From assembly GCF_000454545.1 (NCBI RefSeq), contig NZ_CM002139.1:1477070-1541069 (forward strand): 64,000 nt of DNA, given 5' to 3'. Of the stretch, positions 9,855 to 18,689 are shown piece by piece. The translations under genes and the position numbers were made by a program. Numbering within the stretch: position 1 is the first letter of the stretch; every line of letters starts with the position of its first letter. The notes beneath the pieces were generated by a model. The model saw nothing but the letters and a program-made list of their open reading frames with translations. It did not search any database and was not told the DNA's origin. The stretch is from Xanthomonas cassavae CFBP 4642 (GTDB taxonomy: Bacteria; Pseudomonadota; Gammaproteobacteria; Xanthomonadales; Xanthomonadaceae).

Positions 9855-11884
9855 TTCCGTACGCACGCCTGCGCGGCCGCGCTGCGCTGCTGGCGGCCGC
9901 GCTGCTGGGAGCGTGGCTGAGCGGCTGTGCGATGGTCACGGTGCAATCGCGCAGCAGCGGCGACTACATCGCGCAGACGCGCGGCGATGTGCTCAGCACC
10001 GGTGCACTCAGTCAATCCGGCAGCGAGACCCTGCAGGTGGCCTGCCTGCAACCCGAGGCCTGCCGCAAGCAGCCGCTGCCCTGCGTGCAGCAACTGGCCA
10101 CGGTGGCGGGCATCGGCGACGAGCGCCGCCTGGCCACGCAAGCCGAGCTGTGGACAGCGCATGCGATCGACCTGGGCGGCCGCAACCCGGCGCAGATGAG
10201 CGATACGGCGATGCAAGCCTGGCTGGAAGCCGCGCGGCATGCCTATGCCTACCTGTTTTTCACTGCACGTGCGCCCGGTGCGCGCGCCTTCGAAAACCGC
10301 CAGACCCAGGTGCGCGACTACTACAACTACGCCGTGCAACAGGTGGTCGAGCGCCTGTTCGCGCGTGCGCAACAAGCCGGCCAGATCACCCCGACACCGA
10401 CCGCCGTCGGCGGTTGGCAGGTCGCCATCGACACGTCTGCGTATCGGCTGCCGGGCGGCGGCAACGCGCCGCGCGCGATCTTTGCGGCCTCGGCATTACG
10501 CTTTGACGGATTGCGCAGCACGTATCGACGCGACGGCTTCGGCGCCGAACTGGTGGCCGAAGTGGACCCGCAGGTGGTCGGCGACCCGGCTGGCCTTGCC
10601 GTGCAGCAGGCTGCGGCCGCCAGCACCGCGGCCGGGCGCCCGCTACCGAACTTCAGCGAAATGCCGTATGCACCGGCAACGCTGCTGTTGCGCTTCGAGG
10701 GAGACAGCCTGGATGCGGTGCTGCGCACCGATCTGGTGACGGTGGTGCCGTACGACCCGTATCGCCAGAACGAAGTGGTGCTGCACGGCCAGCGCGTGCC
10801 GCTGGCGGCCAACTTCACTGCGGCCTACGGGCTGTGGCTGGCCAAGTCGGGTTTTGCCGCGCAGTCGTTGCGGTCCATGCTGGGCAGCGCACGCGGTATC
10901 GATCGCGCGCACCTGTATCTGATGCAGCCCTATGACCCCAACCGACGTGTGCTGCTGATGCTGCACGGGCTGGCCAGCAGCCCGGAGGCCTGGGTCAATG
11001 TGGCCAACGAGGTGATGGGCGATGAAACCCTGCGCCAGCACTATCAGATCTGGCAGGTGTATTACCCGACCAACGCGCCGATTGCGGTCAATCGCGCCGA
11101 AATCCAGGCGCTGGTGGAGCGCAGCCTGCGGCACTTCGACCCGGCCGGCACCGCACCCGCCTCGCACGGCATGGTGTTGATCGGCCACAGCATGGGCGGG
11201 GTGATCGGACGCCTGCTGGTCTCTTCGTCCGGTGAGCAGATCTGGAATGCACTGCTGCAGGACTATCGGCTGGAAGGCGAACGCGGTGCGCGCGTGCGCG
11301 CCAAGCTGTCGCCCTTGCTGCATTTTTCGCCGATGCCGCAGATCGACCGCGCCATCTTCATCGCTGCGCCGCATCGCGGCACGCCGCTGGCCGAGGGCGG
11401 GTTGGGGCGTTTCGTCGGCCGCATGGTACGCCTGCCGATCGCCTTGCTGGACCGGTTCAGCGATGTGCTGCAGGACCTCGCCAACAGCGAACGCGAAGGG
11501 CAGGGCGGGCCGCCGCGTCGCAAGAGCCCTCTGTTGCCACCGACCAGCATCGACAACCTGCGCGATACCGACCCGTTCGTGCGCGCCACGATGGACCTGC
11601 CGATCTCGCCGCAGGTGCGCTACCACACCATCGTGGGCCGCGAAAAACCGCAGGTACCGCTGGCCGACTCCGACGATGGCCTGGTGCCGTACCGCAGCGC
11701 GCATCTGGACGGCGCCGCGTCCGAACTGGTGGTGACCTCCTGGCACAGCGTGCAGGAAACGCCGCAGGCCATCCTGGAGATCCGCCGCATCCTGCATGCG
11801 CAGTTGCAGGCCGAAGCTGGCGCGGTGCCTGCACCGATGCACTCGCCGCAGCCTGCGCCCGCGTCTGTGCCCGCGAGCCTGTGA
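9851..11884 (+). CDS. Lipoprotein alpha/beta hydrolase (lipase-like)
   Basis: This 677-residue protein starts with GTG 9851, overlapping the stop of the gene before. The N-terminus RLRGRAALLAAALLGAWLSG followed by Cys is a type II signal peptide with lipobox LSGC, so it is probably lipid-anchored. Residues 30-360 form a domain I do not recognise. The hydrolase fold follows: VLLMLHGLASSPEAW (oxyanion region), LIGHSMGGVIGR with the nucleophile Ser near 447, AAPHRGTPLA, DSDDGLVPYRS carrying the likely acid near 608, and SWHSVQETP with the His near 632. All three catalytic residues are thus present. Substrate is unknown; esterase or lipase activity on envelope or host lipids is inference. Confidence 0.82.
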   Translation: MIPYARLRGRAALLAAALLGAWLSGCAMVTVQSRSSGDYIAQTRGDVLSTGALSQSGSETLQVACLQPEACRKQPLPCVQQLATVAGIGDERRLATQAELWTAHAIDLGGRNPAQMSDTAMQAWLEAARHAYAYLFFTARAPGARAFENRQTQVRDYYNYAVQQVVERLFARAQQAGQITPTPTAVGGWQVAIDTSAYRLPGGGNAPRAIFAASALRFDGLRSTYRRDGFGAELVAEVDPQVVGDPAGLAVQQAAAASTAAGRPLPNFSEMPYAPATLLLRFEGDSLDAVLRTDLVTVVPYDPYRQNEVVLHGQRVPLAANFTAAYGLWLAKSGFAAQSLRSMLGSARGIDRAHLYLMQPYDPNRRVLLMLHGLASSPEAWVNVANEVMGDETLRQHYQIWQVYYPTNAPIAVNRAEIQALVERSLRHFDPAGTAPASHGMVLIGHSMGGVIGRLLVSSSGEQIWNALLQDYRLEGERGARVRAKLSPLLHFSPMPQIDRAIFIAAPHRGTPLAEGGLGRFVGRMVRLPIALLDRFSDVLQDLANSEREGQGGPPRRKSPLLPPTSIDNLRDTDPFVRATMDLPISPQVRYHTIVGREKPQVPLADSDDGLVPYRSAHLDGAASELVVTSWHSVQETPQAILEIRRILHAQLQAEAGAVPAPMHSPQPAPASVPASL

Positions 11885-11992
11885 GTCGACCCTGCGGCCA
11901 GGGCCGGTACATGTCCGGCACTGTCAGCGCCGTGTTTACCCCGCTCGTGGTATCAGGCCATCTCTCGAATAGGCTCGAACAAGGAAGATGCG

Positions 11993-13189
11993 ATGCGCAC
12001 GCTGTCGGCAGTGCTGTGGGTTCCGGTGTTGTTGGTCGGTTGCGGTCGTGGCGAAGCGCCAAAGGATGCAGGTGCTGCCGGCACCGCAGCTTCCGCACCG
12101 CAGGCGGCGATGCACGCGGCGGAGGCGCCTGCAGCGGCGGCTGACGCGGTGCCGGAATTTCCGGCCATTCCCACCATCGTGGTGCCCGACATCGTTGGCG
12201 TGACCCCGGCGCAACGCGCGCTGGAAGCCTCGCTGCAGAAAGTGCTCGACCCGGTCGAGGGCATCAGTGTGGCGCCGGCCCGCTGTGGCACGGGCGGCGC
12301 GCTGGTCAACGATGCCGGCATCACCAGCATCGATGCCAACGGCAACCTGCTGCGCAATGGCGAGAGAGGTCTGTTCAATCTCAAGGCCGACGGCAGCGGC
12401 ACCGCCAACCTCGACGGTGGCCTGATCAGCGTCAACGCCGATGGCAGCGGCACCATCAATGCCACCGGACAGAATGGCGACGATGCGCTGATCGATGTGC
12501 AGTCCAACGGTGGCGGTACCTACAACGGCCCGGCTGGGCTGATCAGCCTGGATGGCAAGGGCGCCGGCACCTGGAATAGCGACAAGAGCGGGCTGATCGA
12601 CAATCGCGGCGATGGCAGCGGCACCTGGAATGGACCGCGCGGTCTGGTCACCATCAATGCCGACGGCTCGGGCACCTGGAACAGCCCCGATGGCCTGGTG
12701 CAGAACCGTGGCGATGGTACCGGCACGGTGGGCACCCCGCCACGCGAGGTGCGCATGCCGCCGCTGCCCAAGGTGCCGCCGGCCGGCCGCTTCCCGCCAC
12801 TGCAGAAATTCGCTCCTCCCGGTGCGCCCTGCGGCTATCTGATCACCTTGAACGACCGCATCCTGTTCGACTTCGACAAGTCCGATATCCGTCCCGATGC
12901 CGCACGCGTGCTCGACACGCTGGCTGCGGCGCTTGGCAGCGTGACCGCCAGGGAGATGGAAGTGCGTGGGCACACCGATGCCAAGGGCGAGAATGCCTAC
13001 AATCAGGCGCTGTCCGAACGCCGTGCCACTGAGGTGCTGGCAGCGCTGCGCACGCGCGGCACCGCGCAGGCTGCTGGCGCCAAGGGCTACGGAGAAACGC
13101 AGCCGGTTGCCCCCAATACCGTCAACGGGCAGGACAACCCCGGCGGGCGACAACTCAATCGACGTGTCGAGATCTTTCTTCGGACCTGA
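11993..13189 (+). CDS. OmpA-family lipoprotein with internal Gly/Asn/Asp repeat domain
   Basis: This 398-residue protein begins MRTLSAVLWVPVLLVGCGRG, a lipoprotein signal with lipobox LVGC. An Ala-rich linker leads to about seven imperfect repeats of roughly 17-18 residues between residues 126 and 247, each like GL(I/V)xxNxDGSGTWN; this pattern suggests a beta-solenoid. A Pro-rich segment (MPPLPKVPPAGRFPPLQKF) joins it to a C-terminal OmpA/MotB peptidoglycan-binding domain: LFDFDKSDIRPDAARVLDTL, VRGHTDAKGENAYN and LSERRATEVLAAL. The predicted product is anchored in the outer membrane by lipid and to the wall by its C-terminus, with the repeats between. AAGGAAG lies eight bases before the ATG. 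It is separated from the lipase by about 110 bases. Confidence 0.85.
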   Translation: MRTLSAVLWVPVLLVGCGRGEAPKDAGAAGTAASAPQAAMHAAEAPAAAADAVPEFPAIPTIVVPDIVGVTPAQRALEASLQKVLDPVEGISVAPARCGTGGALVNDAGITSIDANGNLLRNGERGLFNLKADGSGTANLDGGLISVNADGSGTINATGQNGDDALIDVQSNGGGTYNGPAGLISLDGKGAGTWNSDKSGLIDNRGDGSGTWNGPRGLVTINADGSGTWNSPDGLVQNRGDGTGTVGTPPREVRMPPLPKVPPAGRFPPLQKFAPPGAPCGYLITLNDRILFDFDKSDIRPDAARVLDTLAAALGSVTAREMEVRGHTDAKGENAYNQALSERRATEVLAALRTRGTAQAAGAKGYGETQPVAPNTVNGQDNPGGRQLNRRVEIFLRT

Positions 13190-14192
13190 GCACGCGTTGG
13201 TTGTCGGTGCGGTGTAGCCGCTGACCGGCGGCTGGGCAGCATCGCGTTGATGGGTGTGCATGTCGCAAAGATCAGGAGCGCCTGGCGGGCGTGGAGGCAC
13301 GTGGACTCATGCCGCGCTTTGGGAGTGGTGGGGCCACGAAAGCGTCATATCGTGCCGCTCCCTGCAGGATGCAGCTTGTCTCGCTCGTCATCTCTGGCCG
13401 CCCGTGTGCGATGGGCACTGGCGTGCTTTGCGCCTCATCCTCATCCAGAGTCGCCTTTTCCCGCACAAAGTAAAGATAAAGCAACGTTGCCAGGGATCTG
13501 GCTGGCAGTTGCTCGTGACAGTCGCAGCGCCACTGCGCCGCAGGATGGGCAGCAAGACTGCAGTGACGCCCTGCGTAGAGAAGCGCGCATTTGAACAACG
13601 GTGTGCATGCAGGTGCGCACGACGGGCCAACGCTGGTCGTCTGCGCAGCCCGGTCGTGATTCCGGTTTCCATGCTTCAGCGACTGTGCCGACTTATGCGT
13701 CCTGCGCATGCAGATATCGGGGATTGCGGTGGCGTCACCGAATTGCAACAACCGCTCACCACCATGCGCGGCAAGCCGGCTTGCAGGTGTGATGCGGTGT
13801 CGCTGCATTGCTTTCTCGTTGCTCGCAGTGGTGCTGTCGCAGCCTCCGCGAACGGAGTGCCGCACTTTGGATGACGCGTGATCGATCGGTGTTGGCTGCT
13901 GCACCACTGGCAGAGCTGTTCTGGCCACTTGCAAGCGGGGTGTGGCGCCGTCCTGCGCGTGTATCGCCTGGGGAGCGTAGCGGGGCGCAAGCGCGGTGAT
14001 GTGGGGCAGGGTGCATGGCGACAGGCGGCGTTCGTTGGTGGACGGGAATCGCCGCGGTCAGCGACTGCTCGAAGCAGCGGGCGCGATGCGATGGGGATCG
14101 CGTTGCGCCCGCTCTCCCGCACGGGCCGCCCCGGGCAGCCAGCGAACAGGGCAGCGCCGGACCTGCGCGCGCCGTATTTCCGCGCGCACGCG
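13190..14192. other. Long intergenic region, no recognisable gene
   Basis: About one kilobase between the OmpA-like lipoprotein and the acid phosphatase. Open frames of 100-200 codons occur on both strands (for example 13254-13874 plus and 13272-13934 minus), but their translations show irregular Cys/Arg/His-rich composition and no family I know, and they overlap each other. No convincing promoter, terminator or structural RNA was found. It could contain decayed sequence or unrecognised regulatory RNA. Confidence 0.45.
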
Positions 14193-15488
14193 ATGTTCGC
14201 CACCAGCGCGTTGTGCATGCTGATGTTTGCGGTCTTGCTGTTGGGTGGTTGCGCATCATCGGCGCGGAGTGCATCGCGCACGCCGTCGGAGGCGCACACG
14301 CATGCAAGCGCTGTTGCCGCACCGTTGTCCGCTGCACCGGCAGCGCAGCTGGAGCGCGTGGTGGTGATCTTCCGACACGGCGTGCGCGCGCCGCTGCAGG
14401 GCGAAGCCGCCGCGGCGCGCTATGCCGACCAAGCCTGGCCGCAGTGGTCCACGCCAGCCAGCCTGCTTACCCCGCGCGGTCGCAAGGCGGTGCGATTGAG
14501 TGGCGACTACCTGCGTCAGTGGCTGACGCAGCAGGGCGTATTGCCGGCGGCGGGATGCCCGGCACCGGGTGCAGTGGCGGTCTGGGCCAATACCGACCAA
14601 CGCACCATCGACAGCGGCGCACTGTTGGCCGATGCGCTGGCGCCAGGCTGCGGCATCGTTGCCGGACACCGTGAGCCAGGCAGTAACGATCCGCTGTTCC
14701 GGCCGATCGAAGCCGGCGCTGTGCCATTCGATGCCGCAGCAGCGGTGGCCGCCATCGCGCAGCAAATCGGTGGCCCCGACGCGCTCTTGCAAGGCCATGC
14801 CGCCGAGCTGCAGGCCATGCAGCAGATCCTGGGCTGCACCCGGACGCTGTGCGACTTTGCGCGGATGACCTCCACACTGGCGCCGTCGGCCAACGGGCGT
14901 GGCCTGGCCTTGAGCGGGCCGATCGATCTGACCTCCGGTACCGGCGAAGTGCTGCTGCTGCAGTACGCCGATGGCTTGCCGTTGTCACAGGTCGGCTGGG
15001 GCCGCGCCACACCGGAGCGCCTGGCGCAGGTCTCGCGCCTGCACGCGCTGCTGTTCGATATCTATGCACGGCCGCACTACATGGCGCAGCGCTCAGGCGC
15101 GCCGCTGGCACGCCAGGTCATGCAGCGCTTCGGCGATGCGCAGGCGCCGAAGGTCTCGTTGTTTGTTGGCAGCGATACGCACATCGCTGCATTGAGCGGG
15201 CTGCTGGGCGTGCATTTCCACCTGCCCGGCTACGGTGCCGATGATCCGCCGCCGGGTGGTGCATTGGTGCTCGGCTTGTGGCGCGAGCCAGACGGCACGA
15301 AGGTTGTGCGCGCCCTCTACCTGGCGCAATCGTTGGATCAACTTCGCACGCTGGCACCGCTGGATCTTGCCCATCCGCCGCTGCAGCAGGAGCTGTCGCT
15401 GGGGGTCTGCGCTCCGGAGCAACGCATGGCCTGCGCATTGGCGGGTTTTGCCCTGGCGCTCGAACAGCAGTTGCAGCTCGATCGGTAG
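14193..15488 (+). CDS. Histidine acid phosphatase lipoprotein (AppA/phytase-like)
   Basis: This 431-residue protein starts at ATG 14193 with FATSALCMLMFAVLLLGGC, a lipoprotein signal (lipobox LGGC). The catalytic RHG motif is intact in VVVIFRHGVRAPLQ (residues about 55-65), so the nucleophilic histidine is present. Next come LTPRGRKAVRLSGDYLRQWL and the second-Arg region WANTDQRTIDSG. The usual C-terminal HD proton-donor motif (HDTNIA in AppA) reads SDTHIAAL here: the aspartate is kept and the preceding histidine is Ser. LPGYGADDPPPGGALVLGLW matches the AppA region that follows. The family hydrolyses phosphomonoesters such as phytate or glucose-1-phosphate in the periplasm. Upstream in-frame codons extend the frame to 13878, but the signal sequence fixes the start. 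Confidence 0.85.
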   Translation: MFATSALCMLMFAVLLLGGCASSARSASRTPSEAHTHASAVAAPLSAAPAAQLERVVVIFRHGVRAPLQGEAAAARYADQAWPQWSTPASLLTPRGRKAVRLSGDYLRQWLTQQGVLPAAGCPAPGAVAVWANTDQRTIDSGALLADALAPGCGIVAGHREPGSNDPLFRPIEAGAVPFDAAAAVAAIAQQIGGPDALLQGHAAELQAMQQILGCTRTLCDFARMTSTLAPSANGRGLALSGPIDLTSGTGEVLLLQYADGLPLSQVGWGRATPERLAQVSRLHALLFDIYARPHYMAQRSGAPLARQVMQRFGDAQAPKVSLFVGSDTHIAALSGLLGVHFHLPGYGADDPPPGGALVLGLWREPDGTKVVRALYLAQSLDQLRTLAPLDLAHPPLQQELSLGVCAPEQRMACALAGFALALEQQLQLDR

Positions 15489-15544
15489 TATCGCGATCGC
15501 GACAACTGTCCTGCGGTGGTCCGCATGGCATGTGGCTTCGCCCC

Positions 15545-15736
15545 GTACCCTCACCCCAACTCCTCTCCCGCAGGAGAGGGGCTTGAGCAGCGGTTGGCGT
15601 CGTTGTCCCTTCTCCCGCAAGGCGGGAGAAGGTGCCCCGTAGGGGCGGATGAGGGTACGTGCGCAGCCACGTGCTATTCGGCAGGTGAGTGGTTTCGCCG
15701 GTACCCTCACCCCAACCCTCTCCCGCAGGAGAGGGG
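15545..15736. repeat. Intergenic palindromic repeats (CTCTCCCGCAGGAGAGG type)
   Basis: Two near-identical units, GTACCCTCACCCCAAC... plus CTCTCCCGCAGGAGAGGGG, lie at 15545-15582 and 15700-15736. Between them an inverted relative CCCTTCTCCCGCAAGGCGGG... ends GGATGAGGGTACGT (15607-15660). Related copies are at 20241-20287 and 42143-42292. Each unit folds into a short stem. They resemble dispersed intergenic repeats common in Xanthomonas; I see no gene in them. Confidence 0.75.
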
Positions 15737-15832
15737 TTTTATTTCGTCACGCCCGTCCGCGTGCGGGGCCGCGGTAAGCCGGAGCCTTCGCAATCTGCCA
15801 CTTCCTGGAGTTGGGCAACCCACCGACAGACC

Positions 15833-15866
15833 CCGAAACGAAACCGGGCCGCATCAGCGGCCCGGT
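15833..15866 (-). terminator. Rho-independent terminator of metK
   Basis: On the minus strand CCGGGCCGC-tgat-GCGGCCCGG is a perfect 9-bp stem followed by TTTCGTTTCG. It begins about 40 bases after the metK stop codon. Confidence 0.8.
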
Positions 15867-15904
15867 CGTTGCGCATCGCGCTCGCTCCTGCAGGAGCGGC
15901 GTGC

Positions 15905-17116
15905 TTACTTCAGCTTTGCATCGGTGCGCAGGGCGTCGGCGCGGTCGGTCTTCTCCCACGAGAACGAGGTGGCGGAATGCTGCGCGCCGGCACCGTCGGT
16001 GTAGGTGAAGTCCTTCGGCTTGCGGCCGAAGTGACCGTAGGACGCGGTCTGCTGGTACATCGGGTGGATCAGGTCGAGCATCTGGATGATGCCAAACGGA
16101 CGCAAGTCGAAGTGCGTGCGGATCAGCTTCTCGATCTGCTCGTCGGCGATCTTGCCGGTGCCGAAGGTGGTGACCGAAATCGAGGTCGGCTCGGCCACGC
16201 CGATGGCATAGGAGACCTGCACTTCGCAACGGTCGGCCAGACCCGCAGCCACCACGTTCTTGGCCACATAGCGCGCGGCATAGGCGGCCGAACGGTCGAC
16301 CTTGGACGGATCCTTGCCCGAGAATGCGCCGCCACCGTGACGGGCCCAGCCGCCGTAGGTGTCGACGATGATCTTGCGACCGGTCAGGCCGCAATCGCCC
16401 ACCGGGCCGCCGATCACGAACTTGCCGGTCGGGTTGATGTGGAACTTGGTGCCCTTGTGCAGCCACTTGGCCGGCAGCACCGGCTTGAGGATTTCCTCGC
16501 GCACCGCTTCGATCAGGTCCTTCTGCTTGATGCCCGGATCGTGCTGGGTCGACAGCACCACTGCGTCGATCGCAGTCGCCACGCCGCCTTCATAGCGCAG
16601 GGTGACCTGCGACTTGGCATCCGGACGCAGCCAGGACAGTGCCGAGTTTTTCTTCTTGCGGATCTTGGCCTGCTGCTCGACCAGGCGGTGCGAGAGGTGG
16701 ATCGCCGCCGGCATGTAGCTGTCGGTCTCGTTGGTGGCATAGCCGAACATCAGGCCCTGGTCGCCAGCGCCCTGTTCTTCGGGCTTCTTGCGGTCCACGC
16801 CCTGGTTGATGTCCGGCGACTGCTTGCCGATCAGGTTGAGCACGCCGCAGGTCTCGCCGTCGAAGCCGACCTCGGAACTGTTGTAGCCGATGTCCAGGAT
16901 CACCTTGCGGGTCAGCGCTTCCAGGTCGATCCAGGCGCTGGTGGTCACTTCGCCGGCCACGATCGCCACGCCGGTCTTGACCATCGTCTCGCAGGCCACG
17001 CGGGCGCGCTTGTCCTGGGCCAGGATGGCATCCAGGACGGCATCGGAAATCTGGTCGGCAATCTTGTCCGGATGGCCTTCGGAGACCGATTCGGAGGTGA
17101 ACAGGTAGCTGGACAT
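15905..17116 (-). CDS. metK: S-adenosylmethionine synthetase
   Basis: This 403-residue cytoplasmic enzyme makes SAM from methionine and ATP. Signatures are [20 protein letters not shown] at the N-terminus, the [17 protein letters not shown] motif, and the glycine-rich [20 protein letters not shown] loop binding the triphosphate. Upstream codons stay open to 17278, but the conserved N-terminus [14 protein letters not shown] sets the start at the ATG 17116, with AAGGGA about a dozen bases upstream. A strong intrinsic terminator follows. With ahcY in the same window, two steps of the methyl cycle are represented, although each gene is a separate unit. I see no known SAM riboswitch in the short leader. 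Confidence 0.97.
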   Translation of the reverse strand: MSSYLFTSESVSEGHPDKIADQISDAVLDAILAQDKRARVACETMVKTGVAIVAGEVTTSAWIDLEALTRKVILDIGYNSSEVGFDGETCGVLNLIGKQSPDINQGVDRKKPEEQGAGDQGLMFGYATNETDSYMPAAIHLSHRLVEQQAKIRKKKNSALSWLRPDAKSQVTLRYEGGVATAIDAVVLSTQHDPGIKQKDLIEAVREEILKPVLPAKWLHKGTKFHINPTGKFVIGGPVGDCGLTGRKIIVDTYGGWARHGGGAFSGKDPSKVDRSAAYAARYVAKNVVAAGLADRCEVQVSYAIGVAEPTSISVTTFGTGKIADEQIEKLIRTHFDLRPFGIIQMLDLIHPMYQQTASYGHFGRKPKDFTYTDGAGAQHSATSFSWEKTDRADALRTDAKLK

Positions 17117-17380
17117 CAGGCTTATATCCCTTGATTCGGATGAAAAGATGGGTGCGGATGATACACGCCCGCGGTGACCCTTGCATTGTGCGCCTGAACG
17201 CGGCGCCGTGGGGTTAAGACGCCAGGGATGCAGGCAGCGGACACCGCCCCTGTGTGCTGTGGGCCGAAGCCGGTGCATGGGAGGGGCTCCGTACCTGGCA
17301 GGTGGAACGGCCGCGGCCGTCGCGCTGCGCCGTCGGCCGGCGGTTGCCTAGGCTCGCGCTGAAGCCATCGCGCAGTCGCG

Positions 17381-17460
17381 CGCCTCGCAAGGACTCGCAA
17401 GGAGTCGCAAGGAGTCGCAAGGAGTCGCAAGGAGTCGCAAGGAGTCGCAAGGAGTCGCAG
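17381..17460. repeat. 10-bp tandem repeat (about 8 units)
   Basis: Units of GGAGTCGCAA are repeated head to tail: two variant units (CGCCTCGCAA, GGACTCGCAA), five exact copies and a last variant ending GCAG. The array sits in the 455-base gap between metK and the downstream hydrolase gene. A 10-bp unit causes frameshifts on copy change but lies in no real gene. The remainder of the gap shows nothing else that I recognise. Confidence 0.95.
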
Positions 17461-17571
17461 CATCCCTTGTACACCGTGCATGGAACACGAATGCACGCGC
17501 AGCTGTGTGCCAACTTAAACGCTCACCACCTTGGTCCGATGGATGTGTGTCCAGCCTGCTAGCATCGGGCG

Positions 17572-18678
17572 ATGGATTCCCTGACCCAGATCGTTCTTGG
17601 CGGTGCCATCGCTGCCGCCATCGCGCCGCCCGGACAGCGGCGTGCCGCCTTGCTCGCCGGCGCGGCACTGGGCACCTTGCCCGACCTCGACTCACTGGCC
17701 TTGCTGCCATTGACCGACGACCCGGTCACCCTGATGACGGTGCACCGCAGCGTCAGCCATTCGCTGTTCGTGCTACCACTGTTGGGGTGGCTGATCTGGT
17801 GGCTGTTCCGCCGCTACGGCAATGGACGCGTGGCTGGCGCGCCCATGCGCTGGTTCTGGGCGATACAGCTGGCCCTGATCACCCACCCGCTGCTGGACGC
17901 CTTCACCGTCTACGGCACCCAGCTGTGGTGGCCGCTGCAACCGCATCCGACCATGTGGTCCAGCGTCTTCATCATCGACCCGGCCTATACGCTGTGGCTG
18001 CTGCTGGCCTGCGCCATCGCCTGGTTCGCACGCGAGCGCCCGCTGGCGCAGCGTGTGCTGGTGATCGGCCTGGTGGCCAGTTCTGCGTATCTGGGCTGGT
18101 CGCTGATCGCCAAGCATCTGGTCGATCAGCAGGCTGATCGCGCCCTGGCCGCCATGGGGCTGGCCGACGCGCCGCGTTTCTCGGTGCCGATGCCCTTCAA
18201 TACGCTGCTCTGGCGCGTGGTGGCAATGACGCCCAGCGGCTATGTCATCGGCGAACGCTCGCTGGTGGCCGATAGCGGCCCGATGCAGTTCCGCGGGTTT
18301 TCCAGCAACGCCCAGGCGCTGGGCGAGGTGGCCGCGTTCGACTCGGTGCGCCGGCTGACCTGGTTCAACCGCGGCTTCATGCGCGCGCGGCTGGTGGACG
18401 ACGACCTGATGCTCAGCGACCTGCGGATGGGCCTGGAACCGGACTACAACTTCAACTTCGTGGTCGCCCATCGCGACGACGGTGACTGGCAGCCGATCGT
18501 GCCGCGGCAGGTCCAGGCGGCATACCGCGCCCCGGTGGCCCGCGACCAGATCTGGGCGGTGCTGGCGCAGATGTGGCACCGCATCTGGAACGCGCCCAGC
18601 GGCAAGGCGCTGACCGGCGATCTGGAACACGACAGCACGCCGGCAAGCGCACCGGCGTCGGCCTCGGTGCCTCGGTAG
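17572..18678 (+). CDS. Membrane-bound metal-dependent hydrolase (YdjM/DUF457-like)
   Basis: This 368-residue protein belongs to the YdjM-like family of inner-membrane proteins annotated as metal-dependent hydrolases. MDSLTQIVLGGAIAAAIAPP and the PDLDSLALL acidic motif come first, then HRSVSHSLFVLPLLGW and THPLLDAFTVYGTQLWWPL; the clustered His and Asp residues are the presumed metal ligands. At least four hydrophobic segments are visible in residues 1-190. A soluble C-terminal half (about 200-368) follows. No reaction is established for the family to my knowledge. ATG 17572 has no strong ribosome binding site. Downstream and on the opposite strand is a methyltransferase remnant that converges on it. 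Confidence 0.8.
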   Translation: MDSLTQIVLGGAIAAAIAPPGQRRAALLAGAALGTLPDLDSLALLPLTDDPVTLMTVHRSVSHSLFVLPLLGWLIWWLFRRYGNGRVAGAPMRWFWAIQLALITHPLLDAFTVYGTQLWWPLQPHPTMWSSVFIIDPAYTLWLLLACAIAWFARERPLAQRVLVIGLVASSAYLGWSLIAKHLVDQQADRALAAMGLADAPRFSVPMPFNTLLWRVVAMTPSGYVIGERSLVADSGPMQFRGFSSNAQALGEVAAFDSVRRLTWFNRGFMRARLVDDDLMLSDLRMGLEPDYNFNFVVAHRDDGDWQPIVPRQVQAAYRAPVARDQIWAVLAQMWHRIWNAPSGKALTGDLEHDSTPASAPASASVPR

Positions 18679-18689
18679 ACCGTGGCGCG

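Noticed and set aside
13254..13874. Possible gene in the 1-kb gap after the OmpA-like lipoprotein
   Set aside because: A 206-codon frame exists but competes with an opposite frame over the same bases, has odd composition and no start signal or family match.
17117..17220. SAM riboswitch before metK
   Set aside because: The leader was read for SAM-class consensus motifs because ahcY has a riboswitch, but none of the conserved cores or a plausible pseudoknot was found.
17381..17460. CRISPR array
   Set aside because: The units are 10 bp and contiguous without spacers, so this is a simple tandem repeat. No cas genes are nearby.
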